From: Roseomonas nitratireducens
Lineage (GTDB): Bacteria > Pseudomonadota > Alphaproteobacteria > Acetobacterales > Acetobacteraceae
NCBI RefSeq assembly: GCF_017813355.1
Contig: NZ_JAGIYZ010000013.1
Span: forward strand, 100,162 to 164,161
DNA: 64,000 bases
Direction of reading: 5' to 3'
Every line of letters begins with the position of its first letter. Within the stretch, counting starts at the first letter, position 1. This document shows positions 17,236 to 25,304 of this stretch, piece by piece. The notes below the pieces were generated by a model. That model saw only the letters and a list, made by a program, of their open reading frames with translations. It had not been told where the DNA came from and searched no databases. The position numbers were made by a program, and so were the translations under genes.

Positions 17236-18675
17236 TCACGGTTCCTCCTCGAACCTTAGCGCAACAAGCCGGTCGAGCAGCCTGGCTCCGAAGCCGGTCG
17301 GGCCGGCGGGGCCCGCCGCATGCGGCTCATCCGCCGTCTCCACCCCGGCGATGTCCAGATGCGCCCAGGGCAGGTCGCCGGTGAAGCGGGAGAGGAACCA
17401 GGCCGCATGCGCCGCGTCGGGGATCATCCGCCCGCCCATCGCGCCCGAGCCCGCCGGGGCGCATTGCTTCAGGTCGGCGATGTCCGACCGCAGATCCTCG
17501 GCCAGCCTGTCGCCGATCGGCATGGGCCATAACCGTTCGCCCACCGCCTCCCCCGCCGCCGCGACGGAGGCCAGCAGCGCCGCGTCGCGGCCGAACATCC
17601 CGGCACGATGGTGGCCGAGCGCGGTGACGATCGCGCCGGTCAGCGTGGCGAGGTCCACCACCGCGCGCGGCGCGAAGGCGGCGATGGCGTGGTGCAGCGC
17701 GTCCGCCAGCACGAGCCGGCCCTCGGCATCGGTGTCGATCACCTCCACCGTGCGTCCCGACGCGGTGCGGATCACGTCGCCGGGGCGGTAGGAACCCGCG
17801 CCGGTCGCGTTCTCGGCAATCGCCAGCACCGCGACCGCGGGCGCGGGGGACCGCCGGCGCGCGAGCGCCAGCATGGCCCCCGCGCAGGCGGCCGCGCCCG
17901 CCATGTCGGCGCGCATCGCCTCCATCCCGTCGGCACCCTTGATGGAGATGCCGCCGGTGTCGAAGACGATGCCCTTGCCGACGAAGGCGACGGGCGGCAG
18001 CGGCAGCGTGCCGGGCCAGCGCAGCACGACGAGGCGCGGCGGATCGGCCGCGCCGCCGCCCACCGCGAGCAACGCGCCGAAGCCGTGCCGCTGCAGCCAG
18101 CCCCGGCCATGCACCTCGACGCCCAGCCCCTCCGCCTTCGCCATGGCGGCGAGGCGTTCGGCGAAGCGGCGCGTCGTCAGGTGGTTGGCGGGCTCGGCCA
18201 CGAGGTCACGGGCAAGAAGGCAACCGGCGATGCCGGGGGCGATGCGCGCGAAGGCCGCTTCGGCCGCCGCCACATCCTGCACATGCACCGTGGCCCGGCG
18301 GGGCGCGGCCGGCAGGTCGCGCGTGCGCAGCGCGTCGAAGCGCCATGCGCCCAGAGCGAGGCCGGCGGCGAGCGAGGCCGCCCCGGCCGCGGGGAAGGCG
18401 CGCGCGTCGAGGGTGACCTCCGCCATCTCCCCCACCGCGCGGATCGCCGCGGCGCCCGCGGACTCGAGCGCGAGCGGCGTGGCGGTGGCGCCGAGGCCGG
18501 CGAGGATGCGGCGCGGCGGGCCGGCGAGATCGAGCGTGGCACCTTCCGCCGCGTCGAAGCGCGCCGCGCGCACCGCATCGGCCAGAGCGGCCGGCGGCGC
18601 CTGGTCCTGCGCCAGGGGCAGGATGACGGGCCGCCCCGCCCCCGGCGCGCCGCGACGGAAGCGGAGGGCGATCAC
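17236..18675 (-). CDS. M17 leucyl aminopeptidase paralog
   Basis: A 479-residue M17 (leucyl aminopeptidase) family protein. The metal/catalytic region is present: VGKGIVFDTGGISIKGADGM with the metal-binding Lys and Asp, the Asp of MRADMAGAAA, and VEVIDTDAEGRLVLAD with the paired acids and catalytic Arg. It removes N-terminal residues from peptides in the cytoplasm. It directly follows a second M17 gene (6 bases), but the N-terminal domains of the two share little, so this is an old duplication or a separate acquisition rather than a recent copy. Shorter PepB/cytosol aminopeptidase-type relatives fit this one better than classical PepA. Confidence 0.9.
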   Translation of the reverse strand: MIALRFRRGAPGAGRPVILPLAQDQAPPAALADAVRAARFDAAEGATLDLAGPPRRILAGLGATATPLALESAGAAAIRAVGEMAEVTLDARAFPAAGAASLAAGLALGAWRFDALRTRDLPAAPRRATVHVQDVAAAEAAFARIAPGIAGCLLARDLVAEPANHLTTRRFAERLAAMAKAEGLGVEVHGRGWLQRHGFGALLAVGGGAADPPRLVVLRWPGTLPLPPVAFVGKGIVFDTGGISIKGADGMEAMRADMAGAAACAGAMLALARRRSPAPAVAVLAIAENATGAGSYRPGDVIRTASGRTVEVIDTDAEGRLVLADALHHAIAAFAPRAVVDLATLTGAIVTALGHHRAGMFGRDAALLASVAAAGEAVGERLWPMPIGDRLAEDLRSDIADLKQCAPAGSGAMGGRMIPDAAHAAWFLSRFTGDLPWAHLDIAGVETADEPHAAGPAGPTGFGARLLDRLVALRFEEEP

Positions 18676-18681
18676 GCCGCG

Positions 18682-20160
18682 CTAGCCCTCGTAGTGCTCG
18701 GCGACCAGGCGGTCGAGCATGCGCACGCCATAGGCGGTGGCCCCCTTCGGCACGGTCGGCGTGTCCTTGCCGCTCCAGGCCGTGCCGGCGATGTCCAGAT
18801 GCGCCCAGGGCTTGCCCTGCACGAAGCGCTGGATGAACTGCGCCGCGGTGATGGACCCGCCCGGCCGGCCGCCGACATTCTTCATGTCCGCGATGTCGGA
18901 CTTGATCTGCTTGTCGTAGGCATCGCCGAGCGGCATGCGCCAGCAGGCCTCGCCCACCGCGCGGCCGGCGGCCTCGATGCGCTGCGCCAGCGTGTCGTCA
19001 TTGGCGAACAGGCCGGCATGCTCGTGGCCGAGCGCGATGATGATCGCGCCGGTCAGCGTCGCGAGGTCGATCATGAAGCGCGGATCGTACTTCTCGATGC
19101 AGTAGTGGATGACGTCGGCGAGGACGAGGCGGCCTTCCGCGTCGGTGTTGATGACCTCGACCGTCTGGCCGGAGGCGGTCTTGACCACGTCGCCGGGCCG
19201 CTGCGCGGTGCCGGAGGGCATGTTCTCGACCAGCCCGACGATCCCCACGACGTCGGCCTTGGCCTTGCGCCCGGCAAGGGCCGCCATCAGCCCGATGACG
19301 GTGCCGGCGCCGGCCATGTCCCACTTCATGTCCTCCATGCCGCCGGCGGGCTTGATGGAGATACCGCCGGTGTCGAAGGTGACGCCCTTGCCGATGAAGG
19401 CGAGCGGCCGGCCGGCGGGCTTCTTGCCCTTGGGCGCGCCCATCCACTTCATCACCACCATGCGCGGCTCGTTGGCACTGCCCTGCGCCACGCCGAGCAG
19501 CGCGCCGAAGCCCAGGCGCTTCATCTCCCGCGGGCCCAGCACCTCGACCTCCACGCCGAGCTTGGTCAGCGCCTTGCAGCGCTCGGCGCATTCGACCGGC
19601 GTCAGCACGTTGGGGGGTTCGGAGACGAGGTCGCGGGTGAGGAAGACGCCGTCGGCGATCGCCTGCATCGGCGCGAAGGCGGCCTTGGCCTTGGCCGTCT
19701 CGGCGACGCCCATCGCCACGCGCTCGAGCTTCGGCTTGTCCTCCTCCTTCTCCGTCGTGCGGTAGCGGTCGAAACGGTAGGATTTCAGCGCGATGCCGAA
19801 GGCGACCGAGGCGGCCTGCGCGGCGGTGAGGCCATCGGCGGCGATGCTCGCTTCCCTTTCCATCGCCATGGAACCCGCGATGGTGCCGCCGACCGCCTCG
19901 AGCCCGGCGTCGGAGATCTCGGCCTCCTTGCCCAGGCCGATGGCGAGCACCTTGGACACGCCGCCCCCCGGCGCCCAGAGCGTCGTCGCCTGGCCCTTGC
20001 GACCCTTGAACTTCGCGGCTTCGAGCCCGCGCGCGATGGCGCCGCCCGCGGCCTTGTCCGCCTGCGCGGCCAGGCCCGAGAGCGGCGCCTCCTCGGCCAG
20101 CAGCAGCACGAGGGCACCGGCGCGCGGCAGGGCGGGCTTCACGAAGGCGATGTCGGGCAT
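18682..20160 (-). CDS. pepA: Leucyl aminopeptidase (PepA type)
   Basis: A 492-residue M17 aminopeptidase with the classical PepA layout: an N-terminal macro-like domain (residues 1-160) and a C-terminal catalytic domain. Key residues lie in FIGKGVTFDTGGISIKPAGG, the Asp of MKWDMAGAG, and VEVINTDAEGRLVLAD. PepA forms hexamers and uses two metal ions to cleave N-terminal amino acids; in some bacteria it also binds DNA. It is the first gene of the minus-strand group ending in holC and is divergent from cysQ across about 116 bases, which must contain promoters for both directions. Confidence 0.94.
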   Translation of the reverse strand: MPDIAFVKPALPRAGALVLLLAEEAPLSGLAAQADKAAGGAIARGLEAAKFKGRKGQATTLWAPGGGVSKVLAIGLGKEAEISDAGLEAVGGTIAGSMAMEREASIAADGLTAAQAASVAFGIALKSYRFDRYRTTEKEEDKPKLERVAMGVAETAKAKAAFAPMQAIADGVFLTRDLVSEPPNVLTPVECAERCKALTKLGVEVEVLGPREMKRLGFGALLGVAQGSANEPRMVVMKWMGAPKGKKPAGRPLAFIGKGVTFDTGGISIKPAGGMEDMKWDMAGAGTVIGLMAALAGRKAKADVVGIVGLVENMPSGTAQRPGDVVKTASGQTVEVINTDAEGRLVLADVIHYCIEKYDPRFMIDLATLTGAIIIALGHEHAGLFANDDTLAQRIEAAGRAVGEACWRMPLGDAYDKQIKSDIADMKNVGGRPGGSITAAQFIQRFVQGKPWAHLDIAGTAWSGKDTPTVPKGATAYGVRMLDRLVAEHYEG

Positions 20161-20276
20161 GGGGACTCCGCGGGCGAGGATTCGGATGATCGATGGATGA
20201 CATTAGGGGCGGGGGCGGCGCCCGGCCAGGGTGGCGGGGCTTGCCCGCGCCGCGCCGCGCGGCCACACCCCGGACC

Positions 20277-21044
20277 ATGGACGATGATGCCCTGCTCGAC
20301 CTTGCCCGCCGGCTGGCCGCCGAGGCCGCCGCCGCGATCAGCGCGGTGCGCGCCGCCGGCTTCGCGGTGGAGCGCAAATCCGACCACAGCCCCGTCACCG
20401 AGGCCGACCGCATCGCCGAGGCGCTGATCGTCGAGGGGCTGCGCGACGCCGCGCCCCATATCCCCGTGATCGCGGAGGAGGAGATCGAGGCCGGCACCGC
20501 GCCGACCGACCCCGGGCACCGCTTCTGGCTGGTCGATCCGCTGGACGGCACGCGGGAATTCGCCGCGGGGCGGGACAATTTCGCGGTCAATGTCGGGCTG
20601 GTGGCGGATGGGCGGCCGGTGCTCGGCGCCGTCGCCCTGCCCGCCACCGGCGAAATCTTCTGGGGCCGCATCGGCGCCGGCGCCTTCAAGCGCGATCGCG
20701 ACGGGACGGTGCGCCCCATCGCCGCCCGCCGCCCGCCGGCGGAGGGGCTGACCGTGATGGGCAGCCACCACTACCAGGACGACCCGCGCATGGGCCGCTT
20801 CCTGGAAGGCCGCCATGTCGCGCGCATCGTGAACATCGGCTCGGCGGAGAAATTCTGCCGCGTGGCGGAAGGCAGCGCGGACCTCTATCCGCGCTTCGGC
20901 CGCACCATGGAATGGGACACGGCCGCGCCGCACGCGGTGGTGGAAGCGGCGGGCGGACGCATCCGGCTGCTGGAAGGCGGCGGCGCGCTGGCCTACGGCA
21001 AGCGCGGCTGGGCCAATCCCGGCTTCGTCTGCGAGGGCGCATGA
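20277..21044 (+). CDS. cysQ: 3'(2'),5'-bisphosphate nucleotidase
   Basis: A 255-residue inositol-monophosphatase-fold enzyme. The metal-binding motifs are EEEIEAG near residue 63, LVDPLDGTREFAAG near residue 83 and MEWDTAAPHAVVEAAGG near residue 210. The GTREF continuation and the TMEWDTA form are typical of CysQ rather than of inositol phosphatases. CysQ clears pAp made during sulfate assimilation. The start was set at the ATG giving MDDDALLDLARRLA; the reading frame is open further upstream without family similarity. The stop overlaps the next gene by 4 bases (ATGA). Confidence 0.9.
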   Translation: MDDDALLDLARRLAAEAAAAISAVRAAGFAVERKSDHSPVTEADRIAEALIVEGLRDAAPHIPVIAEEEIEAGTAPTDPGHRFWLVDPLDGTREFAAGRDNFAVNVGLVADGRPVLGAVALPATGEIFWGRIGAGAFKRDRDGTVRPIAARRPPAEGLTVMGSHHYQDDPRMGRFLEGRHVARIVNIGSAEKFCRVAEGSADLYPRFGRTMEWDTAAPHAVVEAAGGRIRLLEGGGALAYGKRGWANPGFVCEGA

Positions 21045-22012
21045 CGCTGCGCCTTCGCCCCGAGGAGGTCGCGCGCGCGGCCGAATTGCTGCGCGCGGGC
21101 GAGCTCGTCGCCTTCCCCACCGAGACGGTCTACGGCCTGGGCGCCGATGCGCGGAACGGGCGCGCGGTCGCCGCAGTGTTCGAGGCGAAGGGGCGCCCGC
21201 ATTTCAACCCGCTGATCTGCCACTTCGCGGAGGCCGAGGCCGCCTTCGCCGAAGCCCTGCCGGACGAGCGCGCCCGGGCGCTCGCCGCGCGCTTCTGGCC
21301 AGGGCCGTTGACCATGGTGCTGCCGCGCCGCGCCGAGTGCCGGATCGACCTGCTGGCCGGCGCGGGGCTCGATACGCTCGCGGTGCGGGTGCCGGCGCAT
21401 CCGCTGGCCCTGGCGCTGATCCGCGCGGCGGAGGTGCCGGTCGCGGGGCCTTCGGCGAACCGTTCGGGCCAGGTGAGCCCGACGACGGCCGACCACGTGC
21501 TGGATGGGCTGGGCGGGCGCATCGCCGCGGTGCTGGATGGCGGGCCCTGCGCCGTGGGGGTGGAGAGCACCGTGCTCGACCTCGCCGCCGGCGGGGCCGC
21601 GCTGCTGCGGCCGGGCGGCGTGCCGGTGGAGGAGATCGAGGCGCTGATCGGCACCGTCGCGCGGCCGATCCCGATCGCGGCGGCGGAGCGCACGCGGTCG
21701 CTGCGCAGCCCGGGGATGATGCTGTCGCACTACGCGCCGTCGCTCCCCGTGCGGCTCGATGCGCAAAGCGTCGCGGCGGATGAGGCGCTGCTCGCCTTCG
21801 GCCCGCCGCTGCAGGGCGCGGGGGCGGCGTGGCAGATGTCCGAGGCGCGTGACCTGCGCGAGGCGGCGGCGCGCTTGTTCGCGGGGCTGCGCTGGCTGGA
21901 TGCGGAAGGTCAGCGGCTGGGGCTTTCGCGCATCGCGGTGATGCGGGTGCCGATGGAGGGGCTGGGGGCGGCGATCAACGACCGGCTGGCGCGGGCCGCG
22001 GCGCCGCGGTGA
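21041..22012 (+). CDS. sua5: L-threonylcarbamoyladenylate synthase, Sua5 type
   Basis: A 323-residue enzyme making threonylcarbamoyl-AMP for the t6A modification of ANN-decoding tRNAs. The N-terminal YrdC-like domain is complete: FPTETVYGLGADA near residue 27, KGRPHFNPLI with the Lys/Arg ligands, and GPSANRSGQVSPTTADHV. The motif RSPGMMLSHYAPSLPVRL near residue 228 leads into the extra C-terminal Sua5 domain, so this is the long form rather than TsaC. It is translationally coupled to cysQ. Immediately after the stop lies a palindromic REP-like element. Confidence 0.93.
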   Translation: MTLRLRPEEVARAAELLRAGELVAFPTETVYGLGADARNGRAVAAVFEAKGRPHFNPLICHFAEAEAAFAEALPDERARALAARFWPGPLTMVLPRRAECRIDLLAGAGLDTLAVRVPAHPLALALIRAAEVPVAGPSANRSGQVSPTTADHVLDGLGGRIAAVLDGGPCAVGVESTVLDLAAGGAALLRPGGVPVEEIEALIGTVARPIPIAAAERTRSLRSPGMMLSHYAPSLPVRLDAQSVAADEALLAFGPPLQGAGAAWQMSEARDLREAAARLFAGLRWLDAEGQRLGLSRIAVMRVPMEGLGAAINDRLARAAAPR

Positions 22013-22013
22013 T

Positions 22014-22056
22014 CCGGGAGGGGCGCCGCCCCTCTCGGACCCTGCCCGCCAAAGGC
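22014..22056 (+). repeat. Palindromic REP-like element, solitary copy
   Basis: The element begins with a perfect palindrome GAGGGGCG-c-CGCCCCTC (22018-22034), followed by CGGACCCTGCCCGCCAAAGGCC. The same arrangement recurs, on both strands, at 41558-41712, so this is a dispersed repeat. Here its second hairpin has decayed. It sits between the convergent Sua5 and hydrolase genes and may also act as a terminator. Confidence 0.7.
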
Positions 22057-22066
22057 CGGGGACGCT

Positions 22067-23029
22067 TCAGGACCAGAGGCCGCGCGCGACCAGCCAGTCC
22101 TGGACGAGCGTTGCCACATCGTCCGAATTTCGGTCCATCTGGATCATGTGGCTGTTGCCGCGGATGCCCCGCGCCGGCAGGTCCACCGCATCGACATGAC
22201 CGCCGGCGCCGCGCACGGCATCGGCGAAGGCGAGGCCGCGCGCGCGGATCGCCGGCCAGCGCGCATCGCCCTCGATGTAGTCGCCGTAGATCATCAGCAC
22301 CGGGATGCCGGCGAGCGCGGCGACCTTCTCCGCAAGCCCCGTGCTCGCCGGTTCGACCAGCACCAGCGCGCGCACCCGGTCCGGCCATTCCTGCGCCGCG
22401 CGCCAGGCGAAGAAGCCGCCCTGGCTGTGCGCCACCACCACCGAGGGCCCGACGCGATCGAGCAGCGCGCCATAGGCTTCGAGGGTCAGGTCGTCCGTCG
22501 TCGTGAAGCGCGGCACGCAGCCGCGGATGAAGTTGCACCAGGACGCCATGTCGGCGGGGAATTGCTGGCCCTCGAAGACGCGCCCGTCCTGCGGCGTGCC
22601 GGGGCCGATGCGGAAGCGCTCCCAGGGATTTTCCAGGGTGAGGGTCACGGGCACGCCGCACGTCTCCTCGGGGATGCGCATCCAGCCGGACCGGCCGCGT
22701 TCGACGGCGTCGGAGACGACGACCTCCCAGCCCTGGCGGAGGAAGAAATGCTGCCAGCCCTCGCGCCCGTCGGGCGTGGTTTCCCAGCAGGCGCCGGTCA
22801 GCCCGCCGCCGTGCCAGAGCATGAGCGGCGCGGCGCCGCGCTTCGGCGCGGGCTCCATCGCCTGCGCATACATCCCGCCGACGAGGTAGGTGCCGTTCGG
22901 GTCGAGCAGCGCCGGCGCGCTGCCGGGGGTGAACAGCACCTCCCGCGGCGGCTGGCCCTCGACGCGCACCTCCCGCCCGCCGACGTGAAAGGAGCCCCAG
23001 CGGGCGAGGGTGAGCGGTGGCCTGTGCAT
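22067..23029 (-). CDS. Alpha/beta hydrolase
   Basis: A 320-residue alpha/beta hydrolase without a signal peptide. The oxyanion segment LMLWHGGGLTG lies near residue 82 and the nucleophile elbow is AHSQGGFF near residue 194 (Ser in G/A-H-S-Q-G). A candidate acid is in LMIYGDYIEGD, and the catalytic His is likely the one in RGIRGNSHMIQMD near residue 295. The conserved N-terminal part (ARWGSFHVGGREV) resembles esterase-like proteins often found next to Bug binding-protein genes, and a Bug gene is indeed divergent from it 107 bases away. Substrate unknown. Confidence 0.82.
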   Translation of the reverse strand: MHRPPLTLARWGSFHVGGREVRVEGQPPREVLFTPGSAPALLDPNGTYLVGGMYAQAMEPAPKRGAAPLMLWHGGGLTGACWETTPDGREGWQHFFLRQGWEVVVSDAVERGRSGWMRIPEETCGVPVTLTLENPWERFRIGPGTPQDGRVFEGQQFPADMASWCNFIRGCVPRFTTTDDLTLEAYGALLDRVGPSVVVAHSQGGFFAWRAAQEWPDRVRALVLVEPASTGLAEKVAALAGIPVLMIYGDYIEGDARWPAIRARGLAFADAVRGAGGHVDAVDLPARGIRGNSHMIQMDRNSDDVATLVQDWLVARGLWS

Positions 23030-23135
23030 GGCGCGAGGATGGCGGCGGCCGGCCGGCGCCTCAAGCGGGGCGCGTGACGCGGCGGCGCGGGCACGGCATG
23101 ATCGGGGCCAACAACCGTGTCTGGGAGCACGTCGC

Positions 23136-24116
23136 ATGATCCGTCGCCGCACGCTGGCAGCCCTGCCGCTCGCCGGCCTGGCCGCCCACCCCGCCGCCGC
23201 GCAGGCGCCCTGGCCGAACCGTCCGCTGCGGATGGTCATCCCCTGGCCGCCCGGCCAGCAGACGGATGTCGCCGGGCGGCTCGTCGCGCAGATGCTGTCG
23301 GAGCGGCTCGGCCAGCCCGTGGTGCCGGACAACCGGCCGGGCGCGGGCGGGCAGATCGGCACCAACATCGTCGCGAAGGGCACGCCGGACGGCTACACGC
23401 TGCTGTCGGGCTCGCTCGGACCGATCACCTTCGGGCCGCTGGTCAGCCGCCCGCCCTATGACGTGGAACGGGAACTCGCCCCCGTCGCGATGTTCGGCGC
23501 CGCGCCCTTCATGGCGCTGGTGAAGGCGGATTCGCCGGTGCGCGACCTCAAGGGCCTTATCGACCTACTGAAGTCCCGGCCGGGCCACTACACGCACAAT
23601 TCCTCGGGCGTCGCGGGGGCGCAGCACCTGGTGACCGCGCTGTTCCTCGCGAAGGCGGGGCTCGACGCGCTGCACGTGCCCTTCCAGGGCAGCGGGCCGG
23701 CGCTTGCCGCGCTGCTCGGCGGGCAGGTGGATTTCGGCTTCGACACGCCGGCGGCGGCGGGGCGGCTGGTGGCGGCGGGGCAGCTGCGCGCGCTCGGCGT
23801 GACGACCGCGGAGCCCTCGCCGCTGGTGGCCGGCGTGCCGCCGATCGCCTCGGCGGGCGGCGGGCTTGCCGACTACCACGTCGATTCCTGGGCGTCGGTG
23901 ATGATGCAGGCGGGCACGCCGCAGCCGATCATCGACCGGGTGTTCAACGAGGTCCGCGCCGGCTTCGGCGCCGGGCCCGAGCTGAAGGATCGGTTCGCCA
24001 ATATCGGCATGGCGGTCGATACGGTGCTCGGGCCGGAACCCTTCATGGCGCGGCTGCGGCGCGACTGGGCGACCTTCCGCCCGGTGATCGAGCGGCTCGG
24101 CATCCGCGCCGAATAG
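23136..24116 (+). CDS. Bug-family (TctC-like) periplasmic solute-binding protein, copy 2
   Basis: A 326-residue exported binding protein with signal peptide MIRRRTLAALPLAGLAAHPAA and mature start WPNRPLRMVIPWPPGQQTDV. The usual PGGxxD ligand loop reads PPGQQTD, a replacement of the second Gly that may change specificity. Other family marks are DNRPGAGGQIGTNIVAK, the VPFQGSGPA segment and a C-terminal IIDRVFNEVRAG. It is orphaned from TctA/TctB. It faces the hydrolase at 24170 across a hairpin that could terminate both genes, and is divergent from the hydrolase at 22067, a plausible functional partner. Confidence 0.92.
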   Translation: MIRRRTLAALPLAGLAAHPAAAQAPWPNRPLRMVIPWPPGQQTDVAGRLVAQMLSERLGQPVVPDNRPGAGGQIGTNIVAKGTPDGYTLLSGSLGPITFGPLVSRPPYDVERELAPVAMFGAAPFMALVKADSPVRDLKGLIDLLKSRPGHYTHNSSGVAGAQHLVTALFLAKAGLDALHVPFQGSGPALAALLGGQVDFGFDTPAAAGRLVAAGQLRALGVTTAEPSPLVAGVPPIASAGGGLADYHVDSWASVMMQAGTPQPIIDRVFNEVRAGFGAGPELKDRFANIGMAVDTVLGPEPFMARLRRDWATFRPVIERLGIRAE

Positions 24117-24132
24117 CGCGCGCCGCGGCACG

Positions 24133-24163
24133 ATCCGGTCGCACGCGATCCGTGCGATCGGAT
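24133..24163. terminator. Bidirectional hairpin between convergent genes
   Basis: ATCCG-gtc-GCACG-cgatc-CGTGC-gat-CGGAT forms a two-part stem with a 5-base loop between the stops of the Bug gene (24116) and the minus-strand hydrolase (24170). There is no T-run, so it may need Rho or act only as a 3' end stabiliser. Confidence 0.5.
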
Positions 24164-24169
24164 GACGCT

Positions 24170-25219
24170 TCAGGGCAGCGTCGCGAGGAAGCGCGCGAGG
24201 TCGTCCCGCCAGAAGCGCGCATTGCCGGTGGTGCCGTGGCCGAGCGTCTCGGCGCTGGCCGGGATCAGCAGCAGGCGCGCATTCGGGATGCGCGCGATGG
24301 CGCGTTCCGTCAGGCCGGTCTCGGGCGGGTTGCGCTCGTCATCGGCGGAGTTGATGGCGAGCACGCGGGCGCGGATGCGATCGAGCCGCGGTTCCGGGTC
24401 GTAGTCGCGGCTCGCATCCCATTGCCAGAGGAAGTCGTTGGCGTCGCGCGGCGGCGGCGCGGAAAGGCGCTGGTCCACCAGCCGGTCGGCGGCCTCGCGC
24501 GTCGGCGCCAGGCGCTGCAGGTTCAGCGTGCCGCCATTGGTGCCCGTGCCGTACATGACGTTGGCGATGCGCAGCGACGGCGGCTGAGTCGTGTAGTTGC
24601 CGCCCATATAGGCGGGGTCCTGTCGCACCGTCTCGATCATCAGCCGGCGCATCATCCAGTTGCGGGAGGACATGGCGGTGGGCTGCGACGCCATGGGCAC
24701 GATCGCGTCCATCATGTCGGGGAAGTTGGTGGCCCAGGTCCAGGCCATCATCCCGCCCATCGAGTTGCCGAGCACGAGGCGCAGCCGGCGGATGCCCAGC
24801 CCTTCGGTCACCAGCCGGTGCTGCGCGGCGACCATGTCGTCGTAGGTGTAGCGCGGGAAGGCGGCGCGCAGCCCGTCGGAGGGCTTGGACGAATTGCCCG
24901 TGCCGATCGAATCCGGGATGACGACGAAGTGGCGCGTCGCGTCGAGCGGCTGGCCGGGGCCGAACAGCTGCCCGCCGAAATTCGCCGCCAGCATGCCGCG
25001 CGCGGTGCCGCCCGTGCCGTGCAGGATCAGCACGGCGGGGTTCGCGGGATCGCCCAGCGTCACGTAGCCCTGGCGGAGATCCACCGTCTCCCCGCTGTGG
25101 AAGCGGAAGCCGGGGGCGGTCCACGTGCCCTCCCGCTGGCCGGGGAAGGCGGTCTGCGCCCCGGCGGGCGCGGCGAGCAGCAGCGGGAGCAGCAACGCGG
25201 CGCGGCGGACCAGGCGCAT
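24170..25219 (-). CDS. Secreted alpha/beta hydrolase, homoserine O-acetyltransferase-like fold
   Basis: A 349-residue exported hydrolase: MRLVRRAALLLPLLLAAPAGAQ is a signal peptide, preceded by an excellent GGAGGAAA ribosome binding site. The fold resembles MetX-type acyltransferases: LILHGTGGTARG for the oxyanion hole, GNSMGGMMAW near residue 160 for the nucleophile elbow with Ser, INSADDERNPPE for the Asp, and GHGTTGNARFW for the catalytic His. Export to the periplasm argues against a role in methionine synthesis, so an esterase-type activity is more likely. It is convergent with the second Bug gene. Confidence 0.85.
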   Translation of the reverse strand: MRLVRRAALLLPLLLAAPAGAQTAFPGQREGTWTAPGFRFHSGETVDLRQGYVTLGDPANPAVLILHGTGGTARGMLAANFGGQLFGPGQPLDATRHFVVIPDSIGTGNSSKPSDGLRAAFPRYTYDDMVAAQHRLVTEGLGIRRLRLVLGNSMGGMMAWTWATNFPDMMDAIVPMASQPTAMSSRNWMMRRLMIETVRQDPAYMGGNYTTQPPSLRIANVMYGTGTNGGTLNLQRLAPTREAADRLVDQRLSAPPPRDANDFLWQWDASRDYDPEPRLDRIRARVLAINSADDERNPPETGLTERAIARIPNARLLLIPASAETLGHGTTGNARFWRDDLARFLATLP

Positions 25220-25304
25220 GGACGTTTCCTCCGGTGTCGTTGCCGGCAAGGCTAGACCCGGATCGGGGCGGGCCGCCACGTCGCCGCGACGGCCCGCCCG
25301 ATGG

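Noticed and set aside
17608..20427. A 939-codon frame antisense to the two aminopeptidases
   Set aside because: No ribosome binding site and no family similarity, and both aminopeptidases on the other strand show complete catalytic motifs.
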